Source: Microbacterium oleivorans | GTDB taxonomy: Bacteria; Actinomycetota; Actinomycetes; Actinomycetales; Microbacteriaceae | Length of the DNA stretch: 64,000 nt | Direction of reading: 5' to 3' | Assembly: GCF_001691565.1 (NCBI RefSeq) | Contig: NZ_MAYO01000002.1 | Coordinates: 430,449 to 494,448, forward strand | Shown: positions 34,267 to 42,652 of the stretch, piece by piece | Layout: each line of letters begins with the position of its first letter | Numbering within the stretch: position 1 is the first letter of the stretch | Notes under the pieces: model-generated | What the model was told of the DNA's origin: nothing | The model's input: only the letters and a program-made list of their open reading frames with translations | Database searches by the model: none | Made by a program: the position numbers and the translations under genes

Positions 34267-35036
34267 GCACCTCCGACCGCGCGGGCGGCGACGTGGAGGC
34301 GGAGCCGCCGCGGAGAGACGCGTGCCACCCACCCCTGCACGCGATTGGCGGCGCCGACTGTCCGAACCGGGGAGGGGCGCGAGGCGTCGAGGGCGTCGAA
34401 GGCCTCGTCGAGCACGTCGTCGACGGTCTTGGTGGCGCCGACCTTGAAGGTCTCGGAACCGGCCGCGGCGAAGAACTCCGTCTCGGTGGGTCCGGGGCAG
34501 AGTGCGAGGACCGTCAGGCCGGTGCCGCGCGTCTCCTGCCAGATCGCCTCTGTGAGGGAGGTCACATACGCCTTCGTCGCCGCGTAGACGGCGAGGCCCG
34601 GCAGCGGCTGGTGACCGGCGTTGCTCGAGACGTTGACGAGCACCCCGCGAGCGGCGATCAGTTGGGGGAGGAGCTCTCGCGTCAGCAGCGTCAGCGCCAG
34701 GACGTTGACCTGCACCTCGGCGGCGACACGGGCGGCATCCTCGTCGACGAAAGCGGACGCCGTGCCGAAACCCGCGCTGTTGACGAGACCTGCGGGACGG
34801 ATGCCGCGTTCGGCGAGGTCGGCGGCGATCGCGGCCGGCGCGGCCGGGTCGGCGAGGTCGGCGGCGAGGACGGTGGCCTGCACGCGGTGGAGCCCGCGGA
34901 CCTCCTCGGCGAGGGCCTCGAGCCGATCGGCGCGACGGGCGATCAGGACGACGTCGTGACCGCGTGCGGCGAAACGGCGGGCGAACCCGGCCCCGATCCC
35001 CGAGCTCGCTCCCGTGATGACGATCGCGCCGGACAT
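34263..35036 (-). CDS. Short-chain dehydrogenase/reductase
   Basis: A 257-residue classical SDR. The cofactor motif GASSGIG is at residues 9-15. The NNAG-equivalent NSAG, the active-site Ser in NVSSNAG and the catalytic YAATK are present. An Arg-rich stretch after strand 2 (LIARRADRLEAL) suggests NADP(H). It is the first gene of the five-gene operon ending with the MFS carrier, with AGGAGG at the start and a palindromic operator 17 bp upstream. Confidence 0.88.
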   Translation of the reverse strand: MSGAIVITGASSGIGAGFARRFAARGHDVVLIARRADRLEALAEEVRGLHRVQATVLAADLADPAAPAAIAADLAERGIRPAGLVNSAGFGTASAFVDEDAARVAAEVQVNVLALTLLTRELLPQLIAARGVLVNVSSNAGHQPLPGLAVYAATKAYVTSLTEAIWQETRGTGLTVLALCPGPTETEFFAAAGSETFKVGATKTVDDVLDEAFDALDASRPSPVRTVGAANRVQGWVARVSPRRLRLHVAARAVGGA

Positions 35037-35052
35037 GGGGCCTCCTCAGGAG

Positions 35053-35068
35053 TTGTACAGATGAACAA
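35053..35068. promoter_or_regulatory. TetR-type palindromic operator
   Basis: TTGTACAGATGAACAA fits TTGT-N-CA-NN-TG-N-ACAA, a near-perfect 16-bp palindrome. It lies 17-32 bp before the SDR start and overlaps a TACAAC -10-like hexamer, an ideal repressor site for the TetR gene in the same operon. Confidence 0.7.
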
Positions 35069-35122
35069 GTGCGGGTGGTCACCCAGTATGGCGACGGCGG
35101 AGGGCTGGGTAAAGGATCAATC

Positions 35123-35521
35123 ATGGGAATATGCCCGCCGATGGAGTATGAAGGAGGTATGGCATCGACTCTCGGCCCGACGGGCTTCTGGATCCTCACC
35201 GCGCTCGCCGGGGGGCGCCGGCACGGCTACGACATCCTGCGCGACGTGGAGGCCGCATCCTCCGGGCGCGCTGCCATGAAAGTCACGACCCTGTACGCCG
35301 CCCTCGAGCGCCTCGAGCGCGAAGGCCTCATCCGCGCAGACGGCGAGGAGGTCGTCGGGGGTCGCGCCCGGCGGTACTTCGCGATCGTGGATGCCGGGAG
35401 CGCGGCGCTCGAGGCCGAGATCGCCGCGATCGAGCACCAGGCTCACGTGGCGCGCGAGCGGTTGCTCGCCGCGGGGCGTCCCGCGGTCCAGCCGGGTTTC
35501 GGACGGGCGGCCCTCGCGTGA
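35123..35521 (+). CDS. PadR-family transcriptional regulator
   Basis: A 132-residue PadR winged-helix regulator: GFWILTALAGGRRHGYDILRD, then KVTTLYAALERLEREGLI and the wing RARRYFAIVDAG. Start choice is uncertain. The ATG at 35123 has AAAGGA six bases upstream. The ATG at 35159 gives the usual family N-terminus (ASTLGPTGFW), but its AAGGAGG is only one base away. Its stop overlaps the next membrane gene as GTGA, so it probably regulates that pair. Confidence 0.85.
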   Translation: MGICPPMEYEGGMASTLGPTGFWILTALAGGRRHGYDILRDVEAASSGRAAMKVTTLYAALERLEREGLIRADGEEVVGGRARRYFAIVDAGSAALEAEIAAIEHQAHVARERLLAAGRPAVQPGFGRAALA

Positions 35522-36906
35522 GCGGGCTCGACCAGCGGCGGTTCCGCCGGCTGATGCTCTGGTACCCGCGCACGTGGCGGCGGGGGAACGGTGACGTCCT
35601 CCTCTCCCTCATGCTCGACGACGCCGAGCGCACGGGGCGGTCGCGGCCCACCGCGGCCGAGGCCCGCGCGGCGATCGTGCACGGCCTGGGTGCTCGGCTG
35701 GGGGCCACGACGGCGATGATCGCGGCATCCCTCGCGATCCTCGCGACCGCGGCGGGACAGGTCGGCATCCTGTTCCTCACCGGCGGCGGGCAGGCCGTCC
35801 ACGAACCGATGCTGTTCGCGATGACGGGGCTCGCCCCCGCGGCGACCGGTATCGCCCTCATCGCTCTGCTGCGCGCCGTCGGGCTCCTCGGCGACGGTGC
35901 CGCACTGATCGCCGTGGTCTGCTCCGCGGCGGCAGGGACCTGCAGCGGGCTCGCGGGGATCGGGTGGGCTCGGGGATTCGACGCCGCGGACGCCGGGCTG
36001 CCCCAGACCGGTCTGGCGGCGCTGACCCTCCCGCTGGGGGCCGCCGGCATCCTGCTCACGGCGGTCGCGTTCGCGCTGCTCCTCACCCCAGCGCTGCGAC
36101 GAACGGTGCTCGCGTCGGCCGCCTCGATCCTCGCGGTCGTCGTGGCAGTCATCGCCGCTCCGATCACGGGGACGATCGTCTTCTTCTCGCCCGGCACCAC
36201 GGCGGTCGTCGCGATCGCCGTGCTCGTGGCGGCCGTGCTGCCCCGGGTGCGAGGTGCCCGGCGACGTGATCACGCCTCCGTGCCCGCGCCGCAGCCGCCG
36301 AGGCCCGCCGCCCACGTTTCCGCGAGCGGCGCCGCGCTGAGTCGCGTCCTCGCCGGGGTCGCTCTGATCGGAGGCGCGGTGGGGATGACCTGGGCCTTCG
36401 CCGGCGCGGCATGGTCGCCCGCCGCTCGAGGGGACGACACCGCGGCGATGCGCGAAGGGATCGTCATCCTCGCGATCAGCATGATCCCTGCACTGGCCGC
36501 GCTCGGCGTCGTGCTGCGGCGCTCGCGCCGGACGGCCGCCCGCGACGTCTGGATCCCGGTGATCGCCGCCTCGACGGGTTTCGCCGCGATCGCTGGGGAC
36601 TACGCGGTCTCGGACGGCCGCGGCGACCTCACCGTCGGGTGGGTCGGTGGGGCGGTGGCGATCGGCGTGGCCCTCGCGTGGTGGATCGTCGCGCGGATGC
36701 CCGTGGGCACGGGGAGGGGTGACGCGATCGGCATCCGGATCGGCGTCGGCCTCGGCATCGTGCTCGCCTACGCGCTCGTGCTGGGCCTCGCCCTCACGCC
36801 GATGCTCGCCTTCGGGGCGCCGGTGGTCGCACTCGTGGTGCTCATCCTGCCGTGGCGGCGGGTATCCCGTGCGACCTCGGTCCCCGCCGCAGGTCGGGCT
36901 GCGTAG
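35518..36906 (+). CDS. Multi-pass membrane protein linked to PadR
   Basis: A 462-residue integral membrane protein. A short cytoplasmic head (RFRRLMLWYPRTWRRGNGDV) resembles the N-terminal segment found before permease domains in PadR-linked genes. It is followed by roughly 10-12 TM segments and a charged loop near residues 240-270. No ABC or MFS motif is visible. Translationally coupled to padR by GTGA. Such PadR-membrane protein pairs often respond to envelope stress or drugs; the actual role is unknown. Confidence 0.7.
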   Translation: MSGLDQRRFRRLMLWYPRTWRRGNGDVLLSLMLDDAERTGRSRPTAAEARAAIVHGLGARLGATTAMIAASLAILATAAGQVGILFLTGGGQAVHEPMLFAMTGLAPAATGIALIALLRAVGLLGDGAALIAVVCSAAAGTCSGLAGIGWARGFDAADAGLPQTGLAALTLPLGAAGILLTAVAFALLLTPALRRTVLASAASILAVVVAVIAAPITGTIVFFSPGTTAVVAIAVLVAAVLPRVRGARRRDHASVPAPQPPRPAAHVSASGAALSRVLAGVALIGGAVGMTWAFAGAAWSPAARGDDTAAMREGIVILAISMIPALAALGVVLRRSRRTAARDVWIPVIAASTGFAAIAGDYAVSDGRGDLTVGWVGGAVAIGVALAWWIVARMPVGTGRGDAIGIRIGVGLGIVLAYALVLGLALTPMLAFGAPVVALVVLILPWRRVSRATSVPAAGRAA

Positions 36907-37494
36907 GTGGACCACCGCGGACCGGCGTGGGCGACGGCGGCGATCGTCGCGGCGTCCCTCGCTCTCACGGCGTCGATCGTCGGAGGGGTCGGATCGATCA
37001 CCCCCGAGGGGCCGGATGCGTCCCTGTTCGTCTCCAGCGGGGTCGCCCCCGCCGCCGTCGGCGTCGCGCTCGCGGCGATCGCCCGCGTCGCCGGGCTGGT
37101 CGGTGCGAGGGGTGCCGGAGGGCTCATCGTCGCCGCCACGGTGGCGGGAACGGCCGGCGGCCTCGCGGCCACTGCGGTCCGGGTGTCCTTCCAGCGGAGC
37201 GATGACGGGCTCCCCACCGGTGCGGTCGACGCGCTCGCCGCGGGTCTCGCCGCCGTCGGTGTCCTCGCGCTCGCCGCGTTCCTGGCCCTCGCGGGGTTCC
37301 GGCTCCTCCGCCGTGCGGACCTTCCGGTGTGGGCGGCGGCGACGCTCAGCGCCGTCGGCGGGGTGATCGTCGGACCCGTCCTCGGTGTCATCGCCGTCGT
37401 GGTGCCTCCGTTGACTGCGGTCTCCGCCGTCGCGCTCATCGGCTGCGCCGTCGAGATGCGGCGCCGGATGCCGGTGGCCGCCGCGCGGCCCTGA
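36907..37494 (+). CDS. Multi-pass membrane protein, third gene of PadR operon
   Basis: A 195-residue protein with five to six TM segments that starts with GTG directly after the stop of the preceding gene (no gap). Ala/Val/Gly-rich helices with the loop VSFQRSDDGLPTGAVDAL resemble the loop RGFDAADAGLPQTGLAAL of its neighbour, so the two may be paralogous. Function unknown. A terminator hairpin follows at 37499. Confidence 0.65.
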   Translation: MDHRGPAWATAAIVAASLALTASIVGGVGSITPEGPDASLFVSSGVAPAAVGVALAAIARVAGLVGARGAGGLIVAATVAGTAGGLAATAVRVSFQRSDDGLPTGAVDALAAGLAAVGVLALAAFLALAGFRLLRRADLPVWAAATLSAVGGVIVGPVLGVIAVVVPPLTAVSAVALIGCAVEMRRRMPVAAARP

Positions 37495-37498
37495 CCCC

Positions 37499-37528
37499 GC
37501 CCGGGACCCGTCGTCGCGGGCCCCGGGC
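37499..37528. terminator. Terminator hairpin
   Basis: GCCCGGG (37499-37505) pairs with CCCGGGC (37522-37528), with partial inner pairing. It lies between the convergent PadR operon and the dehydrogenase gene. Confidence 0.75.
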
Positions 37529-37534
37529 AGCGGG

Positions 37535-38608
37535 TCAGACGCTCGCGGGAACGCGCGTGCCTGTTGCCAGGCGCTCGGCGGCGTACGCCTCGGCCGCGTC
37601 GAGCGGGGTGACGCCGCGAGCGGCCGCATCATCGAAGAGGCGCCGCAGCGTGTCGCCGATGCCGTCGATGCGGGTGGCGATCTCCTCGCGGTGGCCGGGA
37701 GTGCGCGCTTCGACGTCGAGGTAGATGACGCCGCCCGCGTTCGCGACGAAGTCGGGCGCGTACAGGATGCCGCGATCCGCCAGACGTAGGGCGCCGGACC
37801 GCTCCGCCAGCGGGTTGTTCGCGGGTCCGCAGACGGCCTTCGCGGCGAGGACGTCGATGACCTCCTCGGTCAGGACGCCGCCGATGCCGGCCGGGACGAA
37901 CACATCGGCCGGCACGAGGTGCTCGGTGCCGGGATCGACCCAGGTCGCGCCGAGCTCCGCGGCGAGCGACATCTTCGCCGGGTTCACGTCGGTCACCGTG
38001 AGGACCGCGCCCTCACCGGAGAGCCGGACGGCGAGGCGGCTCCCCACCTGGCCGAGTCCCGAGATCGTGACGCGTCGGCCTGCGACCTCGGGCGAGCCCG
38101 CGATGCGCTCGAGGGTTGCGCGGAGCGCCGCGTAGACACCGCGGCTCGTGGGGCCGGCGGGCTCGCCCGAACCGCCGACCGAGTCGGGCAGACCCACGAC
38201 GTGCGCCGTCCGCTCGCTGACGACGAGCATGTCGTCGGTCGTCGAGCCCACGTCCTCGGCCGTCCGGTACTGGCCGCCGAACGACTCGACCGCGTCGCCG
38301 AGGTCGAGGAACGCGGCACGGCGGCGATCGGCGTCGAGGGTGTCCGCCTCGCTCAGGGCGATGACCGACTTGCCGCCCCCGGCATCCAATCCCGCGGTGG
38401 CGTTCTTCAGCGTCATCGCCGCCGACAGACGCAGCGCGTCGCCCATCGCGTCGGACCAGTGCGGGTAACGCCACAGGCGCGCGCCGCCGAGGGCAGGGCC
38501 GAGCGTCGACGAGTGCAGGGCGACGGTGACGACCAGGCCGCTGCGCCGGCCCGTCATCACCTCCACGCGTTCGTGGGTGAAATCGGGCAGGGGCAGAGAA
38601 TGCGTCAT
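37535..38608 (-). CDS. Glu/Leu/Phe/Val dehydrogenase family (valine/leucine type)
   Basis: A 357-residue NAD-dependent amino-acid dehydrogenase, shorter than GDH and matching valine/leucine/phenylalanine dehydrogenases. The substrate Lys lies in MTLKNATAGLDAGGGKSVI. The Rossmann motif is ISGLGQVGSRLAVRL, and the late VCGPANNPLAE, then APDFVANAGGVIYLD are conserved. It catalyses reversible oxidative deamination of branched-chain amino acids, in actinomycetes feeding branched-chain fatty acid primers. Start ATG at 38608 has AAGGAT upstream. Confidence 0.9.
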   Translation of the reverse strand: MTHSLPLPDFTHERVEVMTGRRSGLVVTVALHSSTLGPALGGARLWRYPHWSDAMGDALRLSAAMTLKNATAGLDAGGGKSVIALSEADTLDADRRRAAFLDLGDAVESFGGQYRTAEDVGSTTDDMLVVSERTAHVVGLPDSVGGSGEPAGPTSRGVYAALRATLERIAGSPEVAGRRVTISGLGQVGSRLAVRLSGEGAVLTVTDVNPAKMSLAAELGATWVDPGTEHLVPADVFVPAGIGGVLTEEVIDVLAAKAVCGPANNPLAERSGALRLADRGILYAPDFVANAGGVIYLDVEARTPGHREEIATRIDGIGDTLRRLFDDAAARGVTPLDAAEAYAAERLATGTRVPASV

Positions 38609-38744
38609 CGCGATCCTTGTCGACGGGCCTTGTGGGCGCTGCGGTGCGGATGCCGCCGATCTGCGGCATCCGTCATCATTCTGCCTCGCTTATGCCCGCC
38701 GGGCGAGATCGGCGGTCGGGTCGTTTCTGTCGTCTGACGTCCGC

Positions 38745-39089
38745 TCAGGTGTGGATGAGTTCGCGCCAGTTCAGGGGAACACGGCCGCGCGGGCCGGGAG
38801 CGGGCTGGTCGGCGGGGTGGCTGGTGGGTTCGGCGAGCTCGGGACCGGTGAACATGGTCTCGTCGACGTAGTCCCAGAACCAGTCCTCGCCGGGCTCGAA
38901 GCTCTGCACGAGGCGGTGTCCGCTCTCGCGGAAGTGCGCCGTCGCGTGCTGGCCGGGCGATGTGTCGCAGCATCCCACGTGTCCGCATGCCGCGCAGCGG
39001 CGCAGGTGCACCCAGAACCCGTCCTGCTGATCGCACTCGGCGCAGCCCGCGCCCGAGGGGGCGACGTTGGTGTCGATGTCGGAGCTCAT
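38745..39089 (-). CDS. UBP-type zinc finger protein
   Basis: A 114-residue protein made almost entirely of one UBP-type zinc finger: CAECDQQDGFWVHLRRCAAC, then GHVGCCDTSPGQHATAHFRE and SGHRLVQSFEPGEDWFWDY. The Cys/His zinc ligands are all present. In eukaryotes this fold binds ubiquitin C-termini. Bacterial copies are common in actinomycetes next to thioredoxin-reductase-like flavoproteins, as here (17 bp after one), and may bind a C-terminal tail or act in redox sensing. AAAGGA precedes the ATG. Confidence 0.9.
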   Translation of the reverse strand: MSSDIDTNVAPSGAGCAECDQQDGFWVHLRRCAACGHVGCCDTSPGQHATAHFRESGHRLVQSFEPGEDWFWDYVDETMFTGPELAEPTSHPADQPAPGPRGRVPLNWRELIHT

Positions 39090-39106
39090 GAGGTCCTTTC
39101 GAGGGG

Positions 39107-40753
39107 TCAGTAGGCCAGCGCGCGGTGCACCGAGGCGACGGCGCTCGAACCTTCGCCGACGGCTGCGGCGACGCGCTTCATCGATCCGCGACGGACGTCG
39201 CCCGCGGCGAACACGCGCGGCGCCGACGTTTCGAACGGGAACGGCTCCCGTCCGAGGTTCCGCCACTGCGCGATGGACTGCACGGCCACGTCGGCGCCGG
39301 TCCGGATGAATCCGTCGGTGTCGCGGTCGATGGCGGGCAGCCAGGACGTCGCCGGGTCCGCCCCGATGAAGCAGAAGAGCCCTCGCGCGTCGACGGCGCC
39401 GGCGGAGTCGATCGTGACGGACTCGAGAGTGCCGTCGCCGTCGAGCGCTGTGACCTGGGATGCCGTGTGCACCCGCACGCGCGGATCGTCGGCGAGCCGG
39501 TCGGCGAGGTAGCTGGACATCCGGGTGCGGAGATCGGTGCCGCGGATGACGAGGTGCACGGGGGAGCCGTGGGCGGCGAGGTAGAGCGCGGCCTGCCCGG
39601 CGGAGTTCGCGCCGCCGACCACGACGACCGGCTTGTTCTGCACCTGGCGGAGCTCGAGCGGTGTCGCGGCGTAGTAGACCCCGGAGCGCTCGAAGTCCTC
39701 CCAGCGATCGAGGGCGAGGCGCCGATACGCGGCACCGGAGGTGACGATCGCGCTGCGGGCACGGATGATGCGGCCGTCGGAGAGCGTCACGTCGAGGAGG
39801 TCGGTGCCCACCTGGGTCAGCCCCACCGCCTCGCACGGCGCGTAGACCCGAACGCCGAACTTCAGCGCCTGCAGGACGGCCTGACCGATGAGGTCGCCGC
39901 CGCTCACGCCGAAGGGGAACCCGAGGAAGTTCTCGATACGGGAGGTGGATGCCGCCTGCCCGCCGGGCGCCACGGCATCGAGCAGCACGGTACTCAGCCC
40001 CTCCGACGCGCCGTAGATCGCTGCCGCGAGCCCGGCGGGACCTCCGCCGACGACGACGAGATCGACGATCTCGTCGGACTCGGCCTGGTAGCTGAGGCCG
40101 AGGCGGTCGGCGACGAGTCCCGGCGTCGCGCGGGGGATCGGCTCACCCTGCACGTACGCGACGGGTAGGTCCTCGGCCGCGACCTCGTGCACGTCGAGCG
40201 TGTCGAGGTCGCTGGGCGCGAGGGCGACGGCCTTGTGGACGAGGTCGAGCCGCTCGGCGAACCGCCGGAGCGACAGGAAGTCGTTCGACGTGGTGGTCCC
40301 GACGAACTTGAGTGTCATCGCGGCCGGGCCTGTGCGAAGCGACTCGCGCCGCGCCCACAGCGCGTGCAGGATGAGGTCGCAGAGCTCGTCGTCCTCGCTC
40401 ATGATCTCGCGGAGCGCCGCCCGGGACAGCCGGTGCACGCGGCCGGCTTTCGTCACCCGGGCTGATAAGAACGCGCTCTGGCCGTTCAGGATGCCGAGCT
40501 CACCGGCGAATCGGCCCGGGCCGACCGTCGTGATGACGGCCTCGCCGATCCAGCGCAACGCGTCGCGGACGATCTCGACCTCGCCCGACTCCACGAAGAT
40601 CAGGTCGTAACCCGCATCGCCGGTGCGGAAGACGTAGTCGCCGACCTCGACATCCTGCGGGACGGCGGCGGCGACCAGTCGCCGCCAGTGCACGTCGGAG
40701 ATGTCCGGCGACATCATCGCGTCCATCGTCATGGGAGCGTTCTCTTGCGCCAT
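39107..40753 (-). CDS. FAD oxidoreductase with cyclic-nucleotide-binding and thioredoxin-like domains
   Basis: A 548-residue three-part protein. A cNMP-binding (CRP-effector-like) domain is about residues 15-135 (GPGRFAGELGILNGQSAFLS). A short thioredoxin-like domain is about 147-220. A thioredoxin-reductase-like FAD/NAD(P)H domain follows (VVVGGGPAGLAAAIYGASEG at about 233, second dinucleotide fold VVVVGGANSAGQAALYLA, C-terminal FAAGDVRRGSMKRVA). The CxxC dithiol of true TrxR is missing: the equivalent stretch reads SGAAYRRL. It therefore probably passes electrons to a partner such as the adjacent UBP protein or the DsbA domain of NhaA. A TAGGTT box 7 nt before the ATG supports 40753. Confidence 0.88.
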   Translation of the reverse strand: MAQENAPMTMDAMMSPDISDVHWRRLVAAAVPQDVEVGDYVFRTGDAGYDLIFVESGEVEIVRDALRWIGEAVITTVGPGRFAGELGILNGQSAFLSARVTKAGRVHRLSRAALREIMSEDDELCDLILHALWARRESLRTGPAAMTLKFVGTTTSNDFLSLRRFAERLDLVHKAVALAPSDLDTLDVHEVAAEDLPVAYVQGEPIPRATPGLVADRLGLSYQAESDEIVDLVVVGGGPAGLAAAIYGASEGLSTVLLDAVAPGGQAASTSRIENFLGFPFGVSGGDLIGQAVLQALKFGVRVYAPCEAVGLTQVGTDLLDVTLSDGRIIRARSAIVTSGAAYRRLALDRWEDFERSGVYYAATPLELRQVQNKPVVVVGGANSAGQAALYLAAHGSPVHLVIRGTDLRTRMSSYLADRLADDPRVRVHTASQVTALDGDGTLESVTIDSAGAVDARGLFCFIGADPATSWLPAIDRDTDGFIRTGADVAVQSIAQWRNLGREPFPFETSAPRVFAAGDVRRGSMKRVAAAVGEGSSAVASVHRALAY

Positions 40754-40760
40754 GGCGCCC

Positions 40761-40766
40761 AACCTA
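40761..40766 (-). promoter_or_regulatory. -10 box of the flavoprotein gene (leaderless)
   Basis: TAGGTT on the minus strand, 7 nt before the ATG at 40753. It overlaps the stop codon region of nhaA, so the flavoprotein gene may have its own promoter as well as read-through. Confidence 0.45.
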
Positions 40767-42596
40767 CCGACCCGCGGGTGCGATCGGGGCGTCGGATCCC
40801 GACTGCAGTGCGCGGATGAGGGACTGCGCGTCGTACGGTCCCGTATGACGGCGTCCGTTCACGAAGAACGTCGGCACCGAGTGGATGTTCATCGCCTCGG
40901 CGTCGAACATGTCATCCCGCACGCGGCTCGCCACATCGGGTGCCGTGAGATCGCGTTCGAACCTCGGCACGTCGAGCCCGAGGCGGGCCGCGAGACGCAC
41001 GATGTCGGACGGCAGCTGGTTGTCCTGGTCGGCGAAGAGGCCCCGCTCGAACTCGAAGAACTTCCCTTGCTTCGCCGCCGCCTCCGAAGCCTCCGCCCCC
41101 GCGAGGGCGTTGGGGTGCTGTTCGGTCAGCGGAGCGTGCCGCCAGACATAGCGCAGGTTCGGGCCGAGCTCGTCCATGACCTCCTGGATCGACCCCGACG
41201 CCTTGAGGCAGAATCCGCACTGGAAGTCCCCGTACTCGACGATCTCGTAGGCAGCATCGGCGGACCCGAAGATGTGGTCCCGACGCGGATCGACGGGACG
41301 CACGAGCACCTGGCCGACCTCCTCCTCGGGACTGCGTGCGTCGGCGATCCGGAACAGGACGGTGCCGAGGGCGAGGGCGATCACGGATGCCGCGAGCACT
41401 CCCACTCGCGCCTGGTTCTGTGCGTCCGGGTCCTCGATCGCAAGGTCGATGATGAACAGCGAGATCGTGAAGCCGATGCCGGCGAGGGCGGCTCCGCCGC
41501 CGATCCGGTCGAGGGAGAGCCCCGGCCCGAAGTCGCCGATCCTGAAGGTTTTCAGGACGGCGGTCGATCCCCAGATCCCCGCGAGCTTGCCGACCACGAG
41601 GCCGACGACGACACCCCAGGTGAGCGGCGAGGTCGCGGCGGCGGCGAGGATGTCGGGGCTGAGCGAGACGCCCGCGTTCGCGAGCGCGAACAGCGGCAGG
41701 ATCACGTAGGCGACGTACGGGGCGTAGGCGGTCTGCAGGCGCTCGTTGATCGAGATCGATTCGCGGAGGCTGTTCGCGGCCGCGCGCGCGTACTCGGTGC
41801 TCGGCGACTGCCGGAACGTGCGGGCGAGTTCGAGCGCGTGTTCGACGTCGCGGCGGTCGGGCCGGTAGACCGGCACGAGCAGCGCGATCGCGACGCCGGC
41901 GAGGGTGGGGTGAACGCCCGAGGCGAGGAAGGCGAGCCACACGACGACGGCGAGGGTGGCGTAGATCGGACCGCGCCCGGCGCGAACGTAGCGGACGAGG
42001 TAGATGCCGATGAGGCCCACCGCCGCGACGAGGAGCGGCATCGGCGTGAACGTCTCGGTGTAGACGAGCGCGATGATGCTGAGCGCCCCGATGTCGTCGA
42101 CGACGGCGAGGGCGAGGAGGAACACCCGCAGGCGGCCCGACCCGCGCGGGCCGATGAGCGCGAGAGCGCCCACGAGGAAGGCCGTGTCGGTGGAGATGAC
42201 GACGCCCCAGGCATCCGCGTTCCCGCTCGGACCCGCGATGAGGACGAACAGGAGGGCGGGCAGCGCGAGTCCCGCGACGGCTGCCACGACCGGGACGACG
42301 GCGCGCGACCAGCTGGTGAGCTCGCCGATCGCGAACTCCCGCCTCACCTCGAGACCGACGGTGAAGAAGAAGATCGCCATCAGCGCGTCGTTGACGAGCG
42401 CGTGCAGCGTGAAGTCGAGGTGGATGTCGCCCAGCCCGATCATCAGGTGGGTGTCCCAGAACCCGTCGTACGTCGACGACGAGATGTTCGCCCACACGAT
42501 GGCGGAGCCGGTCGCGATCAGCAGGAGGAGCGCACCCATGCGGGTGCGTCCCATCCTGCCGACGTGGTCCGCGATCGAAGCGAGTTTCCGCGCCAT
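40764..42596 (-). CDS. nhaA: NhaA Na+/H+ antiporter fused to DsbA-like domain
   Basis: A 610-residue fusion. Residues about 1-410 are an NhaA antiporter with the family segments FFFTVGLEVRREFAIGEL, STDTAFLVGALAL and LALAVVDDIGALSIIALVY (the two Asp that bind ions). After the last TM, residues about 440-600 form a DsbA-type thioredoxin domain with active site CGFC (460-463) and cis-Pro SVPTFF (575). The domain is probably cytoplasmic or exposed at the membrane. A standalone NhaA is about 390-430 residues. GGAGGATGC precedes the ATG at 42596. Downstream genes are redox proteins, suggesting redox gating of the antiporter. Confidence 0.92.
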   Translation of the reverse strand: MARKLASIADHVGRMGRTRMGALLLLIATGSAIVWANISSSTYDGFWDTHLMIGLGDIHLDFTLHALVNDALMAIFFFTVGLEVRREFAIGELTSWSRAVVPVVAAVAGLALPALLFVLIAGPSGNADAWGVVISTDTAFLVGALALIGPRGSGRLRVFLLALAVVDDIGALSIIALVYTETFTPMPLLVAAVGLIGIYLVRYVRAGRGPIYATLAVVVWLAFLASGVHPTLAGVAIALLVPVYRPDRRDVEHALELARTFRQSPSTEYARAAANSLRESISINERLQTAYAPYVAYVILPLFALANAGVSLSPDILAAAATSPLTWGVVVGLVVGKLAGIWGSTAVLKTFRIGDFGPGLSLDRIGGGAALAGIGFTISLFIIDLAIEDPDAQNQARVGVLAASVIALALGTVLFRIADARSPEEEVGQVLVRPVDPRRDHIFGSADAAYEIVEYGDFQCGFCLKASGSIQEVMDELGPNLRYVWRHAPLTEQHPNALAGAEASEAAAKQGKFFEFERGLFADQDNQLPSDIVRLAARLGLDVPRFERDLTAPDVASRVRDDMFDAEAMNIHSVPTFFVNGRRHTGPYDAQSLIRALQSGSDAPIAPAGR

Positions 42597-42652
42597 GCAT
42601 CCTCCGGAGGGGTCGAGTCGGAAGCCAGTCTCCACCCCCTGCCGGGGTTCTG

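Noticed and set aside
35443..37632. Open frame of 729 codons on the minus strand opposite the PadR-linked membrane genes
   Set aside because: Arg/Gly/Asp-rich shadow. The plus-strand frames give coherent TM helices and coupled starts.
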